Below the pieces are notes generated by a model, which saw only the letters and a list, made by a program, of their open reading frames with translations, ran no database searches and was not told the DNA's origin. A stretch of DNA of 64,000 bases from Roseiarcus sp963759955 (GTDB taxonomy: Bacteria > Pseudomonadota > Alphaproteobacteria > Rhizobiales > Beijerinckiaceae): the NCBI GenBank assembly GCA_963759955.1, contig CAVXCA010000074.1, forward strand, positions 1-64,000. Reading direction: 5' to 3'. The position numbers and the translations under genes are program-made. Every line of letters starts with the position of its first letter. Position 1 is the first letter of the stretch. Positions 1 through 8,296 of the stretch are shown piece by piece.

Positions 1-283
1 AGGCGGACGCCTTGAAGGTGGATGCAGCCGAATTGGTCAGCCGCAGCCGTGACAAGACGGGCGGTGGAGCGGGTCCCTCGGGCCGGTCGGGCGCCAGGCT
101 GCGAAATTGAGGCGATTGCGAAACAAGCGAGACATCTTGCTGAACGATCTCGCCTACGAGGCCAAGGTGTGAAGCGGCGTCACATGTTGATCGCGCTTCT
201 ACCCAACATAGTCAGTGCCTAGGCGTGCCGATCGGTGTGTTTCGACGTGCAATTTTGGACACCGTTTGACAGAGTGCCGATCC
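1..283. other. Left edge, no confident gene
   Basis: The first 110 bases are open in frame 3 and end at a TGA at 108-110, so they could be the last 35 codons of a gene that begins outside the window. The predicted tail (rich in Arg, Ser and Gly) matches nothing I recognise. The remaining bases up to the ATG at 284 show no gene, RNA or strong hairpin. Confidence 0.3.
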
Positions 284-523
284 ATGACCGCATACAAAGG
301 CCCGCCAATGACCCTCGGCAACATGCGCGAGAACGGCGTGCGCGCCGTGACCGCGACATGCGAGGACTGCGGCCATAAGGCGGACGTCGTCGTTGACCAG
401 TTTCCCGATACGGTGGCTGTCCCCGAGGCGCGGCGGCGGTTACGCTGCAGCCAGTGCGACGGCAAGCGTATCAACACGCGCCCCGCCTGGCATACAGCGC
501 AGCGGGCCGGCATGGGTGTGTAG
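284..523 (+). CDS. Small zinc-ribbon protein, conserved hypothetical
   Basis: A 79-residue protein with two CxxC knuckles, C26/C29 and C55/C58, separated by about 25 residues. This is the layout of a small zinc ribbon that holds one Zn ion. Nothing catalytic is visible, so binding of nucleic acid or protein is only a guess. The frame is open further upstream to 215, but the ATG at 284 starts a shorter protein in which the ribbon is central; this start is a choice, not proven. The next gene begins 6 bases after the stop, so the two are probably co-transcribed. The gene lies in the accessory stretch left of the tRNA-Ser. Confidence 0.6.
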   Translation: MTAYKGPPMTLGNMRENGVRAVTATCEDCGHKADVVVDQFPDTVAVPEARRRLRCSQCDGKRINTRPAWHTAQRAGMGV

Positions 524-529
524 GGCGCA

Positions 530-1171
530 ATGGCTGACCCGATCTCTCTCAAGGCGATCACAGACGCGATCAGCTCCTTTTGGGGGCGCAGCGCGCTCTT
601 GCTTTGGTGCCTATCGGCCTGTGCTTGGGCGTCGTGGGGCGTCATTTTCGAAGGCAAGCATTTCCAAATTGACTGGGCGTCCGAAGCGTTTGCCAACTAC
701 GGGCTGGCACTCTCGTTGGCGTGCGTCGTCCTCCCGATCGTCGCGGCGTTCAAGACCCATAGCGAGCGCCCGAAGCCGTCGCTGCTGATGGTGCCTCTCG
801 ATGGCCAGAGCTTCTGGGCGCAGTCTACTCGGTCGGACGGGAGAGTGACGACCCAGTTTGCCCTAAAATTCCTAGCAACGAACGTGTCTGACCATCCGAT
901 CAAGTTGTCGGACGTCAAAATTCGGCGTCCTTGGGTACGACGGCGCTCGATCATCACAAAATTGCTGATATTCCAGCACCCGACGGAAAACGTCCACAGC
1001 TTCCAGTACCCCGTGCTCGCGCATTCGCAGACTTACGGTTCTGCCACCGTAATCGTCGACCAAGCGATCGGAACCAAGGGCCAACCGATGCGTGTGGTCG
1101 TCCGACTACAGGATCACGCGGGGCGCTGGCGCAGGGTGGTGTTCCCGTACGTGACCAACGTCGGAGCGTGA
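530..1171 (+). CDS. Hypothetical membrane protein with two N-terminal TM segments
   Basis: A 213-residue protein I do not recognise. Two hydrophobic segments, about residues 23-40 and 58-75, are separated by a short polar loop, followed by a soluble domain of about 135 residues rich in beta-strand-like stretches. The likely topology is a membrane anchor with the C-terminal domain on one face. An AGGG-type ribosome-binding sequence lies just before the ATG, within the short gap after the zinc-ribbon gene, which suggests a two-gene operon. Nothing identifies a substrate. The location, in an island-like segment that also carries a KAP NTPase, makes an accessory role plausible. Confidence 0.55.
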   Translation: MADPISLKAITDAISSFWGRSALLLWCLSACAWASWGVIFEGKHFQIDWASEAFANYGLALSLACVVLPIVAAFKTHSERPKPSLLMVPLDGQSFWAQSTRSDGRVTTQFALKFLATNVSDHPIKLSDVKIRRPWVRRRSIITKLLIFQHPTENVHSFQYPVLAHSQTYGSATVIVDQAIGTKGQPMRVVVRLQDHAGRWRRVVFPYVTNVGA

Positions 1172-1555
1172 GGGCCGTGCAATACGATACCTTCGAGGCC
1201 AATGGCGACAACGGAGCCCGGCAGTTGCCAGCTACGAGGGCTGTCCAAACTAACTTTGGCGCGCGCGTGTCCCCCCGTGTGTCCCCGCAAAGGCGAAGGC
1301 CGCGCGTTCGCCCGGCCCGGCCGCCGGCTCCGGAGGCGATGCACGGGACGACGATGCTGCGGCGCTAGAATGGGCTCCCAGCGAGCCGTTCAATGTGACG
1401 GCGGGCGCCGCCGCGCGCGGATTGCGCTTGAAGGTTCGCGGCGCCGGCGCGACCATTGCGGCGCGGCGCGGCGCGACGCGGCGCCGGGCGGCATGTGGCG
1501 GAAGGCTTCGCCGCGGGCGTTCAGTCTTCGCGGGACGACCAGGCCTGGCGGGCGA
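1172..1555. other. Intergenic stretch between convergent genes
   Basis: These 384 bases lie between the 3' ends of the membrane-protein gene and the KAP NTPase gene. They are very GC-rich, with open frames on both strands that have the low-complexity Arg/Ala/Gly composition of non-coding high-GC DNA. I see no RNA gene and no clear terminator hairpin followed by T residues. Confidence 0.4.
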
Positions 1556-3298
1556 TCAGGCGTGGCGGGAAGGCGGCGGGGCGTCCTCGACCGGAGGCGC
1601 TTGGTCTTGCGCGGCGGGTCGCGGCTCGGGGGCGACGCCGAGGCGAATGACGCGCAGGGCGTTGATCGGCGACTCGCCGCCGATCGCCCGCAGGGCCAGC
1701 TTGGCCCGCCGGGTGATCTCCTGCATCGGCGGCGTCGCGTTGCCGATCCGCGCGAACTGCAAAGCGGCGGCGAGAATCGTCCGCAGACCCGCGCCGCGGC
1801 GCGATTTGAAGGCGCGACGGTATTCCTCGACCGGTGCCGCGGCGAGCGCCTCCAGCCGCTCAGGCGACCAGCCCTCGGCGATGCCGTCGAGCATCGAGGC
1901 GACGTCGGCCGGCGGCGGCGCCTCCTGCGCCAGCTTGGCGGCGAACGCGGCTTGGACGTCGGGGTCGTCGACGTGTTGGCTGAACGGGTAGGCGCTTAGG
2001 TCGAACAGCGCCCGATCCGCCCCATGGGCCTCGATGAACTGCGCCAGCATCGCGGTTGCCTCTTCGGGCCTGCCCAGGCGCTTGAACAGCGCCACCGCGC
2101 CGTTGAGGTCGGTCGGGGTCAGATGTTCGACCAGGTGGGCGAAAGCGTCGCGGATGCCGTCGAGCGTCTCGTCCTGGTCGTCGGCGAATGAATCGTGGAA
2201 GCGGCGCCAGGCCGATTCGAACGAGCCTTCGGCGTGGCTCTTGACGAGTTTCGCGTGCAGTTTCGCCGCCTCGCGCGCCAGCCGATCGTCGTCGAAATAG
2301 CCCTTTCGCACGGCGTCGATCAGCGCCAGGTCGAACGCGTCGGTCCAGCGGTAGCCGTAGGCGTCGAGCGTAGCCATCCATCCCGCCTTGTCCGTCCCGT
2401 CGGGCGGCTTGCGGTCGAGCGCGGCCATGTCCCGCATCCGGTTTTCCAGATAGTCGAGCGGCGGCGCCTCGTCGGGCTGGTCGTGCGACCAGCAGAACAG
2501 CGTCAGCGCCGCGGCGGCCATGCGCGCCACCTCGGCATCGTAGTCGGCGAGCTTGGGCAGGACAGTCTCGACGAGCCGCAGCACGCGCCGGATCACCCTG
2601 ACATTGGTGATCCCGAGCGCGACGCAGCGTTCGGCGACCAGGCGTTCGGCCTCGCTGTCGCCGCCGGCGCCGATCTTGGCCGCCATCGCCGGCGACGGAT
2701 CGTAGGCGAGCGAGACGTCGACGACCTTTTCGAGATGGCGATCGAAATCGGAGCGGCTTTCCTTGTCGAGCTTCTCCTCGTTGAGGATCAGCACGACCTT
2801 GCAATCGCGCTCCTGGCGAAGGAACGACGCCAGTCCGAGCGCGTCGGCGGCGTCGAGGCTCTTGCCGCGGCGTTCGAAGTCGTCGATGCAGACGATCTGC
2901 TTGCGCACCGCCAGGAAGGACAGGGCCTGCACGCCCTCCGGGCCGAGCCATCGCGTCACCATGGCGCCCGAGGTCAACGCTTTCAAAACGGGGCGCCAGC
3001 GCGACGCCGCCCCGACGAAGTCTTCGAGGGTCTCGAAACCGGCGTCGCGTACGCCCTTTTCGATGTTCTGACTGTTCTCGAACACCGCGTATTTGAAGGC
3101 TTCCAGCGAGTTCAGCCCGAACAGCGACACGTAGGCATATTTCAGCAACCCGAGGCGCTTTTCGCTGAGCGCCGCCTTCAGCGCTTCCTTCCAGGCGTGG
3201 GTCTTGCCGACGCCCCACTTGCCGCGGATGCAGAGTACGCCGGGCCGGTCGTCTTTCAGGAACCGCGCGATTTCCGTCTTGACCAGATCGACCGACAT
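1556..3298 (-). CDS. KAP-type P-loop NTPase
   Basis: A 580-residue ATPase. A Walker A motif (GKWGVGKTH) spans residues 26-34, preceded by a short strand, and a Walker B motif (IVCIDD, then FERR) lies at 135-144. This N-terminal pattern, with an acidic FERR-like segment directly after Walker B, is typical of the KAP family and related predicted NTPases often found in defence or other accessory loci. The C-terminal two thirds is helical, with no recognisable enzyme domain. The frame extends upstream to 3448, but that N-terminus is Arg/Pro-rich junk; I start at the Met followed by SVDLVK, with another Met six residues earlier possible. It is the only sizeable cargo gene between the integrase relic and the window edge. 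A role in phage defence is inference from family and location only. Confidence 0.75.
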   Translation of the reverse strand: MSVDLVKTEIARFLKDDRPGVLCIRGKWGVGKTHAWKEALKAALSEKRLGLLKYAYVSLFGLNSLEAFKYAVFENSQNIEKGVRDAGFETLEDFVGAASRWRPVLKALTSGAMVTRWLGPEGVQALSFLAVRKQIVCIDDFERRGKSLDAADALGLASFLRQERDCKVVLILNEEKLDKESRSDFDRHLEKVVDVSLAYDPSPAMAAKIGAGGDSEAERLVAERCVALGITNVRVIRRVLRLVETVLPKLADYDAEVARMAAAALTLFCWSHDQPDEAPPLDYLENRMRDMAALDRKPPDGTDKAGWMATLDAYGYRWTDAFDLALIDAVRKGYFDDDRLAREAAKLHAKLVKSHAEGSFESAWRRFHDSFADDQDETLDGIRDAFAHLVEHLTPTDLNGAVALFKRLGRPEEATAMLAQFIEAHGADRALFDLSAYPFSQHVDDPDVQAAFAAKLAQEAPPPADVASMLDGIAEGWSPERLEALAAAPVEEYRRAFKSRRGAGLRTILAAALQFARIGNATPPMQEITRRAKLALRAIGGESPINALRVIRLGVAPEPRPAAQDQAPPVEDAPPPSRHA

Positions 3299-3371
3299 AG
3301 GCGCCTCCGCCGCCCCCATTTTGCGGGTGTCGAGGGCACCAGGCAACCGCATAGGTCGCCTGTATTCTTCG

Positions 3372-3560
3372 TCAGACGAGGTAGCCGATGCCGGCGGCGA
3401 CGGCGCGTCGCGTCGCCTCCTTCTGCTTGGTGCCCTTGCACAACGCATCGGCGGCCAGGAACAGACTCTGGTTGTCGAACGTGCCGTAGCGCGTCTCGAT
3501 CACCTCGACGCTGCACCCGAGGAAGTCCGCCGCGGTCCAGACGCCGCTGTCCGGCGTTTG
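3372..3560 (-). pseudogene. Relic of a tyrosine-recombinase integrase, C-terminal end
   Basis: The reading frame carries the phrase VWTAADFLGCSVEVIETRYG. It corresponds to the end of phage/island integrases, where a VW-AA-FLG-S-E stretch is followed by the nucleophilic Tyr in a YGHHHP-like context. Here the Tyr-Gly is kept but the following histidines are lost. The box-II Arg-His region expected about 40 residues upstream is absent or scrambled, so this is a remnant rather than an active enzyme. It lies about 300 bases from the 3' end of the tRNA-Ser gene, where island integrases normally sit. The limits given are approximate. The open frame extends up to 3740 but has no integrase similarity there. 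Confidence 0.6.
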
Positions 3561-3864
3561 GCCGAAGAACGCGTCGAAGCCATCAGCGCGGATCGCAATC
3601 GTTTGAGCAATGGGCGCGTGTTTGAGCGCCGTTCGTTGCCTGCTGACCAGCGGCCCAAGACGTAGCCCGTATGTTGCTCGGCGTAGTATGCTGCCCGACC
3701 TACTGTCATCTAAGACGGGCGAAAAAATAGCCGCGAGCAATTCGCAACGCCTCGCCGCGGCGAAAGGCGCGGTCTAGCGCGAGGCGATATTTGGACCGCG
3801 ATTGGGACCGTCGCGAGTCTTTGAGAGATTATGCTATATATATCAAATAGTTATAGGCATGAAT

Positions 3865-3954
3865 TGGCGGAGAGGGAGGGATTCGAACCCCCGGTACGCT
3901 TGCACGTACTCCGCATTTCGAGTGCGGCGCGATCGACCACTCTGCCACCTCTCC
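3865..3954 (-). tRNA. tRNA-Ser(CGA)
   Basis: Read on the minus strand, the gene begins GGAGAGG, which pairs with CCTCTCC at the 3' end, followed by a G discriminator and an encoded CCA. The anticodon arm is CCGCA / loop CTCGAAA / TGCGG, giving anticodon CGA (codon UCG). The T arm contains GGTTCGAATCC. The 90-nt length and the long variable arm between the anticodon and T arms are those of a class II serine tRNA. Its 3' end faces the integrase relic and an unusually AT-rich strip at about 3825-3865, consistent with use as an integration site. Confidence 0.95.
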
Positions 3955-4004
3955 GGAGGACGCGTCGGCGAGGGCAAAACCTCGGCGCGGGGCCGGCGCG
4001 CCGC

Positions 4005-4883
4005 TTAGCATGGCGCGCCCGGGCTCGCAAGGCGCTTGGCCGGCACACCGCCGGCTGCCGCGCCGATGGCGACGCTCTGGCGGCGCGCCAAGCGGTCGGC
4101 CGATTGCGGATCGTGGGTCGGCAGGAACACCGTCGGCCGCGCGGCGGCCAATTCCCTGAGCCGGGAAAGCGTCGCCAAGGCGATCGCTTCGTTGGGACTG
4201 ATGGCGTCGAGGCGTCCTTCGATCAGGCTCGCTTCGCTGTAGCAGGCGTCGCCCGCGATCAGCACCGCCGCGTCGCCGTCCTCGACGACGACCGAAACGT
4301 GATCGGGGGTATGGCCGGGCGTCGGCACGGCGACGACGGCGCCGTCCGCGGTCAACCGGCGCGAATGCGTGAACGGCCCATAGGGCTCGGCGGCGAACAC
4401 CAGCGGCTCGGGATCGAAGCTCGATGGCCAGCGCTGCGGCAGGTAGCCGCGGATTTGTCCGGAAAGGCCCGACGCGCTGCGGATTTCGCCGGGGCTGACC
4501 AGCGTGCGGCTGTGGGGAAAGGCGGCGAGGCCGGCGTCGTGATCGATGTGCAAGTGGGTGAGAACGACGAGCTTGACGTCGCTCGGCCCAATGCCGAGCG
4601 CACGCAAGCGCGCTCCGGCTTCCTCTTCGGGTTCGATTTCGAAGCGCGCGGCGAGACGGAAATAGGGATGCCAGCGCGGCAGCCGTTTCAGAGCCGCGCT
4701 CGCGCCGGAGTCGACGAGAATGACCCCGTCGCGATGCTCGATGGCGAAGGCGTAGGTCGGCAGCCAGTCCGACCAAGTCTCGTCGAAAAGCGGCGCGAGG
4801 CGGCGCGCGAGGCCATGGGCGCGCGCGACGAGCTGGCTCGTCTTGACCTGCACGCGTCCGGTCTGAAGGGCGTGAATGCGCAT
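4005..4883 (-). CDS. Metallo-beta-lactamase-fold hydrolase, N-acyl homoserine lactonase-like
   Basis: A 292-residue hydrolase with a full dinuclear-metal ligand set: H110, H112, D114 and H115 in HLHIDHD, H191 in GHTPDH, D212 in GDACY and H257 near the C-terminus. The HxHxDH spacing, the C-terminal PTHD motif and the overall length fit the AttM/AiiA-type lactonase branch of the MBL fold, which opens acyl-homoserine lactone rings; related members open other lactones or esters. No signal peptide is visible, so it should be cytoplasmic. I start at the ATG of MRIHALQTG rather than at an in-frame GTG three codons upstream. It is followed on the same strand only by the tRNA gene, so it is probably monocistronic. 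The actual substrate is uncertain. Confidence 0.8.
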   Translation of the reverse strand: MRIHALQTGRVQVKTSQLVARAHGLARRLAPLFDETWSDWLPTYAFAIEHRDGVILVDSGASAALKRLPRWHPYFRLAARFEIEPEEEAGARLRALGIGPSDVKLVVLTHLHIDHDAGLAAFPHSRTLVSPGEIRSASGLSGQIRGYLPQRWPSSFDPEPLVFAAEPYGPFTHSRRLTADGAVVAVPTPGHTPDHVSVVVEDGDAAVLIAGDACYSEASLIEGRLDAISPNEAIALATLSRLRELAAARPTVFLPTHDPQSADRLARRQSVAIGAAAGGVPAKRLASPGAPC

Positions 4884-4911
4884 CGGGGACACTTTCTTCT
4901 TGGCTGGCGTT

Positions 4912-5355
4912 TTAGGACGCCGCGCGCCCGACGCGGCCCAGATGCGTTTCGCCGAAGCCGGTCGCGTATTTCAGCCCGAAGCCGAGCGCGCGGTCGATGC
5001 CGATATGGGCGATCCAGACGAGGGCGAGCGCCTCGGCGGCGCCCGCGCCGATCGCCAGACCCGCCGCGGCGAGCGCCAACGGCGCGAAGTAAGCGTGCGC
5101 GAGATTGTAGACGAAAGCGCCAAGCCGCGGCCCCGCGAGATAGGCGGCGATTGCGACGTCAGGCGCGAGGAACAGCGCCGCGAAGGCGATCCAGGATGCG
5201 CCGAGATAGGAATAGGCCGCAAGCGCCGCCGCGAACACCGCGAGGCCCTCGAGCCGCAACAGCACGGCGACGCCGCCAGCGACCGCCCCCAGCGAGGCGC
5301 GCGAGCGCGTTTCGAGGGCTGGGGCGCCTGGCGCCGATGCGGCGGTCATGTCCAT
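4912..5355 (-). CDS. DUF4260 family membrane protein
   Basis: A 147-residue membrane protein with about four hydrophobic segments. Its C-terminal signature (HIGIDRALGFGLKYATGF followed by ETHLGRVG) is characteristic of the DUF4260 family, whose function is unknown. The start is taken at MDMTAAS; a second Met lies two residues later. It is transcribed divergently from the LysR gene, with 97 bases between the starts. That is the usual layout for a LysR regulator and its target, so this gene and possibly the lactonase-like gene just downstream may be under its control. Confidence 0.75.
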   Translation of the reverse strand: MDMTAASAPGAPALETRSRASLGAVAGGVAVLLRLEGLAVFAAALAAYSYLGASWIAFAALFLAPDVAIAAYLAGPRLGAFVYNLAHAYFAPLALAAAGLAIGAGAAEALALVWIAHIGIDRALGFGLKYATGFGETHLGRVGRAAS

Positions 5356-5452
5356 CGAAAGCTCCTTTGCGGCTTGTCTCGCCGCCATCCCTAAAGCCGG
5401 CGGCGCTCTGCGGGGAATTGCCTATTTGCGCGGCGCGGCTATACATTTTCGT

Positions 5453-6355
5453 ATGACCAGACGCGAACCGCCATGGGACGCCTTGCGCAGCTTCGGCGAG
5501 GTGATGCGCGAAGCGAGCCTGTCGGGCGCGGCGCGAAAGTTGTCGCTGAGCCAACCGACGGTCGGCCGCCATATCGACGCGCTGGAACAGGCGCTCGGCC
5601 TCGCGCTGTTCACGCGCTCGCCGCGCGGCCTCGAACCGACTCAAGAAGCGCTCGATCTCGTCCCGCACGTCGAGGCGATGATCGCCGCCGCGGCGGCGCT
5701 CCGGCGCGCCGCGTCGGGCGAGGCGGGCGCCGAGCGCGGCGTGGTGCGGGTGACCGCCAGCGAGATCATCGGCTGCGAGGTTCTGCCGGCGATTCTCGCC
5801 TCCTTTCGCGCCGCGCATCCGGCAATCGCGCTCGAACTCGCGATAACCAATCGCAACGAGGATCTGGCGCGGCGCGACGCCGACATCGCCGTGCGCATGA
5901 TCCGCCCGACGCAGAGCGCGCTCGTCGCGCGGCGCATCGGCCGCTCGCCGATCGGCCTCTATGCGCATCGCGACTATCTCGCCAGGTGCGGAACGCCGCG
6001 CACGCTCGCCGACCTCGCCGGCCACTGCGTCATCGGCTTCGATCGCGACGACCGCTCGTTCCGCGCCGTCGGCGCCGCGCTCGAACCGTTTTCGCGGGAA
6101 AATTTCGGCTTTCGCTGCGACAGCGATCTGGCGCAGCTTGCGGCGCTACGCGCCGGCGTCGGCATCGGCGGCTGCCAGGAAGCCATCGCCCGTCGCACGA
6201 GTGAACTCGTGCCCGTGCTGCCCGGCGCGCTACGCTATGGGCTGGAGGTCTGGCTCGTCATGCACAAGGATTCGAAGGCGACGCGCCGGGTGCGGCTCGC
6301 TTTCGACCATCTCGCAGATGGGCTGAGGGACCACTTGCGCGGGCGGGCGGCATGA
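5453..6355 (+). CDS. LysR family transcriptional regulator
   Basis: A 300-residue LysR-type regulator. The N-terminal winged helix (about residues 8-65) contains the family pattern LSGAARKLSLSQPTVGRHIDALEQALG LALF. A substrate-binding type effector domain follows, from about residue 90 to 295. The open frame begins upstream at 5348, but that part overlaps the divergent DUF4260 gene; the ATG giving MTRREPPWDALR places the helix-turn-helix at its normal distance from the start. Divergence from the DUF4260 gene suggests autoregulation and control of that neighbour. The inducer is not predictable. Confidence 0.88.
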   Translation: MTRREPPWDALRSFGEVMREASLSGAARKLSLSQPTVGRHIDALEQALGLALFTRSPRGLEPTQEALDLVPHVEAMIAAAAALRRAASGEAGAERGVVRVTASEIIGCEVLPAILASFRAAHPAIALELAITNRNEDLARRDADIAVRMIRPTQSALVARRIGRSPIGLYAHRDYLARCGTPRTLADLAGHCVIGFDRDDRSFRAVGAALEPFSRENFGFRCDSDLAQLAALRAGVGIGGCQEAIARRTSELVPVLPGALRYGLEVWLVMHKDSKATRRVRLAFDHLADGLRDHLRGRAA

Positions 6356-6397
6356 GGGGCGGCTTTCGCGCGCCGGCGCCGACGCGCACTCGCGCTC

Positions 6398-7099
6398 CTA
6401 TTCGTCTGCGTCTTCTCCGCGCGCGAGCGCCCTGAGGCGCGCGCCGTCGAGCACTTTGATCTCGTCGGGAAGTTCCTTGCCGAGAACCGACAATCGCTTC
6501 AGCTTGGCGACGTTGCGGCTGACAGTTTCGATGGTGAGGCCGAGATAGTCGGCCATTTCGCCGCGGGTCACCGGCACCGGAACGGTGGCGCGCCGCGCGT
6601 CCTCGTCGGGCAGCAGCGCGGCGTAGAACGAGGCCACGCGCTCCATCGCCGACTTGCGGCCGAGCAAAGATACGACTTCGCGCAGCCGATGAACCTCCTC
6701 CATCAATGCGGTCGTGACCCGAGCTGCGATCGCAGGGTGCGAAGAGAGGCTCGCGCGTTCGTAACCGAGGATCATGCACGGCGACAGGCTTTCCGCCGAG
6801 CAATCGTGACGGCGCTCCTTGGAAAAGCCAAACAGCCGGCCGGGTCCGACGATGTCGATGATCTTGCGGCGACCGTCGGGCAGCTTACGCAATATCATCA
6901 CCGACCCCTCGGACGTTTCGAAGACGCCGTCGGTGGGATCGCCCATCGCGAAGATGGTGTAACGCGCGGGAATTCGCAGGCTCCATGAAGCTTGCAGCGC
7001 GTAGCGATCGTCCGGGGGCGCCCGGTCGTTCGCCGGGGGGCGCGGTTCGGGGACAAGCGGAGAAAAGCGCGGCAGGTAAGTCTTGGCGACGGCGCCCAT
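6398..7099 (-). CDS. Crp/Fnr family transcriptional regulator, FixK-like
   Basis: A 233-residue regulator with an N-terminal cyclic-nucleotide-binding fold (about residues 40-150) and a C-terminal winged helix. The recognition helix reads GEMADYLGLTIETVSRNVAKLKR. The E-SR residues in the recognition helix are those that read TTGAT-N4-ATCAA half-sites in FNR/FixK proteins. It lacks the N-terminal cysteine cluster that makes true FNR an oxygen sensor, which is why FixK-like is the better label. In alphaproteobacteria such proteins switch on microaerobic and hydrogen-uptake genes. The FNR/FixK-like box upstream of hydrogenase operon 1 makes that operon a candidate target, but this link is inference. 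Confidence 0.82.
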   Translation of the reverse strand: MGAVAKTYLPRFSPLVPEPRPPANDRAPPDDRYALQASWSLRIPARYTIFAMGDPTDGVFETSEGSVMILRKLPDGRRKIIDIVGPGRLFGFSKERRHDCSAESLSPCMILGYERASLSSHPAIAARVTTALMEEVHRLREVVSLLGRKSAMERVASFYAALLPDEDARRATVPVPVTRGEMADYLGLTIETVSRNVAKLKRLSVLGKELPDEIKVLDGARLRALARGEDADE

Positions 7100-7243
7100 G
7101 GACGGCCTCGTGGAATGGCGGGGAGGAGCGCCTCCGAGCCTAAGCGCGGCAGGAAGGCTAGCGGCGACATCCGCGTCCGACGCGCCGCTGCCGCGCTACA
7201 AGGCGCGCCGCGGGGTCGGAGCGATTGGCTGGGAAGGCGCTGG

Positions 7244-7269
7244 TAAAAGCGCCCGTCAGACGACGGGCG
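7244..7269 (-). terminator. Rho-independent terminator of the DUF2946-like gene
   Basis: On the minus strand CGCCCGTC and GACGGGCG form an 8-bp stem around a 4-base loop (7250-7269), followed by GCTTTTACC. The stem overlaps the last codons and stop of the gene it ends. Confidence 0.6.
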
Positions 7270-7693
7270 GACCGCGCGGAGGCGCGCCGGCGCGCAAACT
7301 GCGCGGCGCCGTCGAAATGGCGGCCTCGACGTAGGCTAAGGCGACTGCCGAGCGCGGCGGCGGCTGGAAGGCGACGCCGCCCGGGTCGGGCGCGTGAGCG
7401 GCGCCCTGCATCAAGAGCAGGCAACACGCGCAGTCGGAATCGCCATGAGACCCCGGAAGCGGCTCGCCGCGCGAATCGACCACGATCGAGCCGGATTCGG
7501 TGCAGACGACCACCTGACCGGTACCGAAGCCGAGCGGCGTGACACCGCGCGCGTGCGACGCCCACGCCATCGACGCCATCAGATTGGGCAGAATCGCGAC
7601 CACGCCCAACAGGCACGCAAGCCGCCGCCGCAGACGTCCGAGCGACGCCCGCGTCGAAATATCGTAAGCCCCGCGCTTGGCCTTACCGGTCAT
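7256..7693 (-). CDS. DUF2946-like secreted or membrane-anchored protein
   Basis: A 145-residue protein with a hydrophobic N-terminal segment (about residues 23-45, preceded by Arg-rich positive charges) that should be a signal peptide or anchor. Near the middle is a CACCLLLMQ cysteine cluster, and the tail is Pro/Ala-rich. The layout resembles the DUF2946 family, small proteins often found with copper-handling genes. No metal transporter lies beside it here, and the HiPIP gene upstream on the same strand is 157 bases away. The start is the ATG giving MTGKAKRG; the longer frame upstream has no homologous look. The family assignment is moderate. Confidence 0.5.
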   Translation of the reverse strand: MTGKAKRGAYDISTRASLGRLRRRLACLLGVVAILPNLMASMAWASHARGVTPLGFGTGQVVVCTESGSIVVDSRGEPLPGSHGDSDCACCLLLMQGAAHAPDPGGVAFQPPPRSAVALAYVEAAISTAPRSLRAGAPPRGPPVV

Positions 7694-7850
7694 GTAGAAA
7701 CGCGCTTCCCCGCCCTGCGCGAATCCGCACGGCAAATGACAATCTTAGTCCGCCCGGAAGTTCCCGGCAACGGCGGTGCCGCGCGGCGGGCGGAAATCGC
7801 TTCACGCCCCCTTGCGGGGCCGGCAACGAACAAGCCGATCGTTGTGCGCG

Positions 7851-8126
7851 TCAGCCGACCTTCGGCAGCCAGATCCTGCAGCTGCAGTCGTCGGTGATCA
7901 CGCCCTCGACGTCGAGGCACGACGACGGCGCGCGGAACAGGCGGCAATTGCCGCAACGATGATCGCCGGTCGGCGACTGGCTGTAATGCACGCAGGCCTG
8001 CGAAACCTTGGGGGTGGCGAACGCTTGCGTCGAAGCGAGTATCGGCGCAGCGCCCAACGCGACGCCGCCGATCAGCAGCGTGCGGCGGGACAGGCGGGGC
8101 GAACCCGTCTCTAAAATGTTGCGCAT
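7851..8126 (-). CDS. High-potential iron-sulfur protein (HiPIP), Tat-exported
   Basis: A 91-residue precursor. Residues 1-38 form a twin-arginine signal peptide (SRRTLLIGG core, ending near AFA). The mature part carries the four HiPIP cysteines, in the order C-x2-C-x2-F, then Cys in SSCLDVEG, then Cys in DDCSCRIW, close to the family pattern CxxCxxF...C..V.G.I...WC..W. HiPIPs are small periplasmic [4Fe-4S] electron carriers, found mostly in purple phototrophs and some other proteobacteria, that donate to reaction centres or terminal oxidases. The spare Cys in DDCSC and an Asp-rich turn are slightly unusual. It appears monocistronic. The gene lies at the end of a longer spurious frame that runs to 9608; the RBS-supported ATG at 8126 is the sensible start. 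Confidence 0.85.
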   Translation of the reverse strand: MRNILETGSPRLSRRTLLIGGVALGAAPILASTQAFATPKVSQACVHYSQSPTGDHRCGNCRLFRAPSSCLDVEGVITDDCSCRIWLPKVG

Positions 8127-8296
8127 CCCCTGCCTCCTTCTTTCTTTCATGTGCGACGACGCAATCTTGCACCATCGCAAGGATAAGTTGGGGTGTCGGC
8201 GGCCCGCCGGCGACGTGGCCGATTGTCGCAGGCCGGCCGCTGCGGCGGGCGCGAACGGGTTTGCAAGGCGCCGCGCCATCGCCGAGGGCCCGCCGA

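Noticed and set aside
1172..1555. Possible second integrase fragment or attachment site near the KAP gene
   Set aside because: I looked for integrase motifs and for a repeat of the tRNA-Ser 3' end and found neither; only high-GC non-coding sequence is present.
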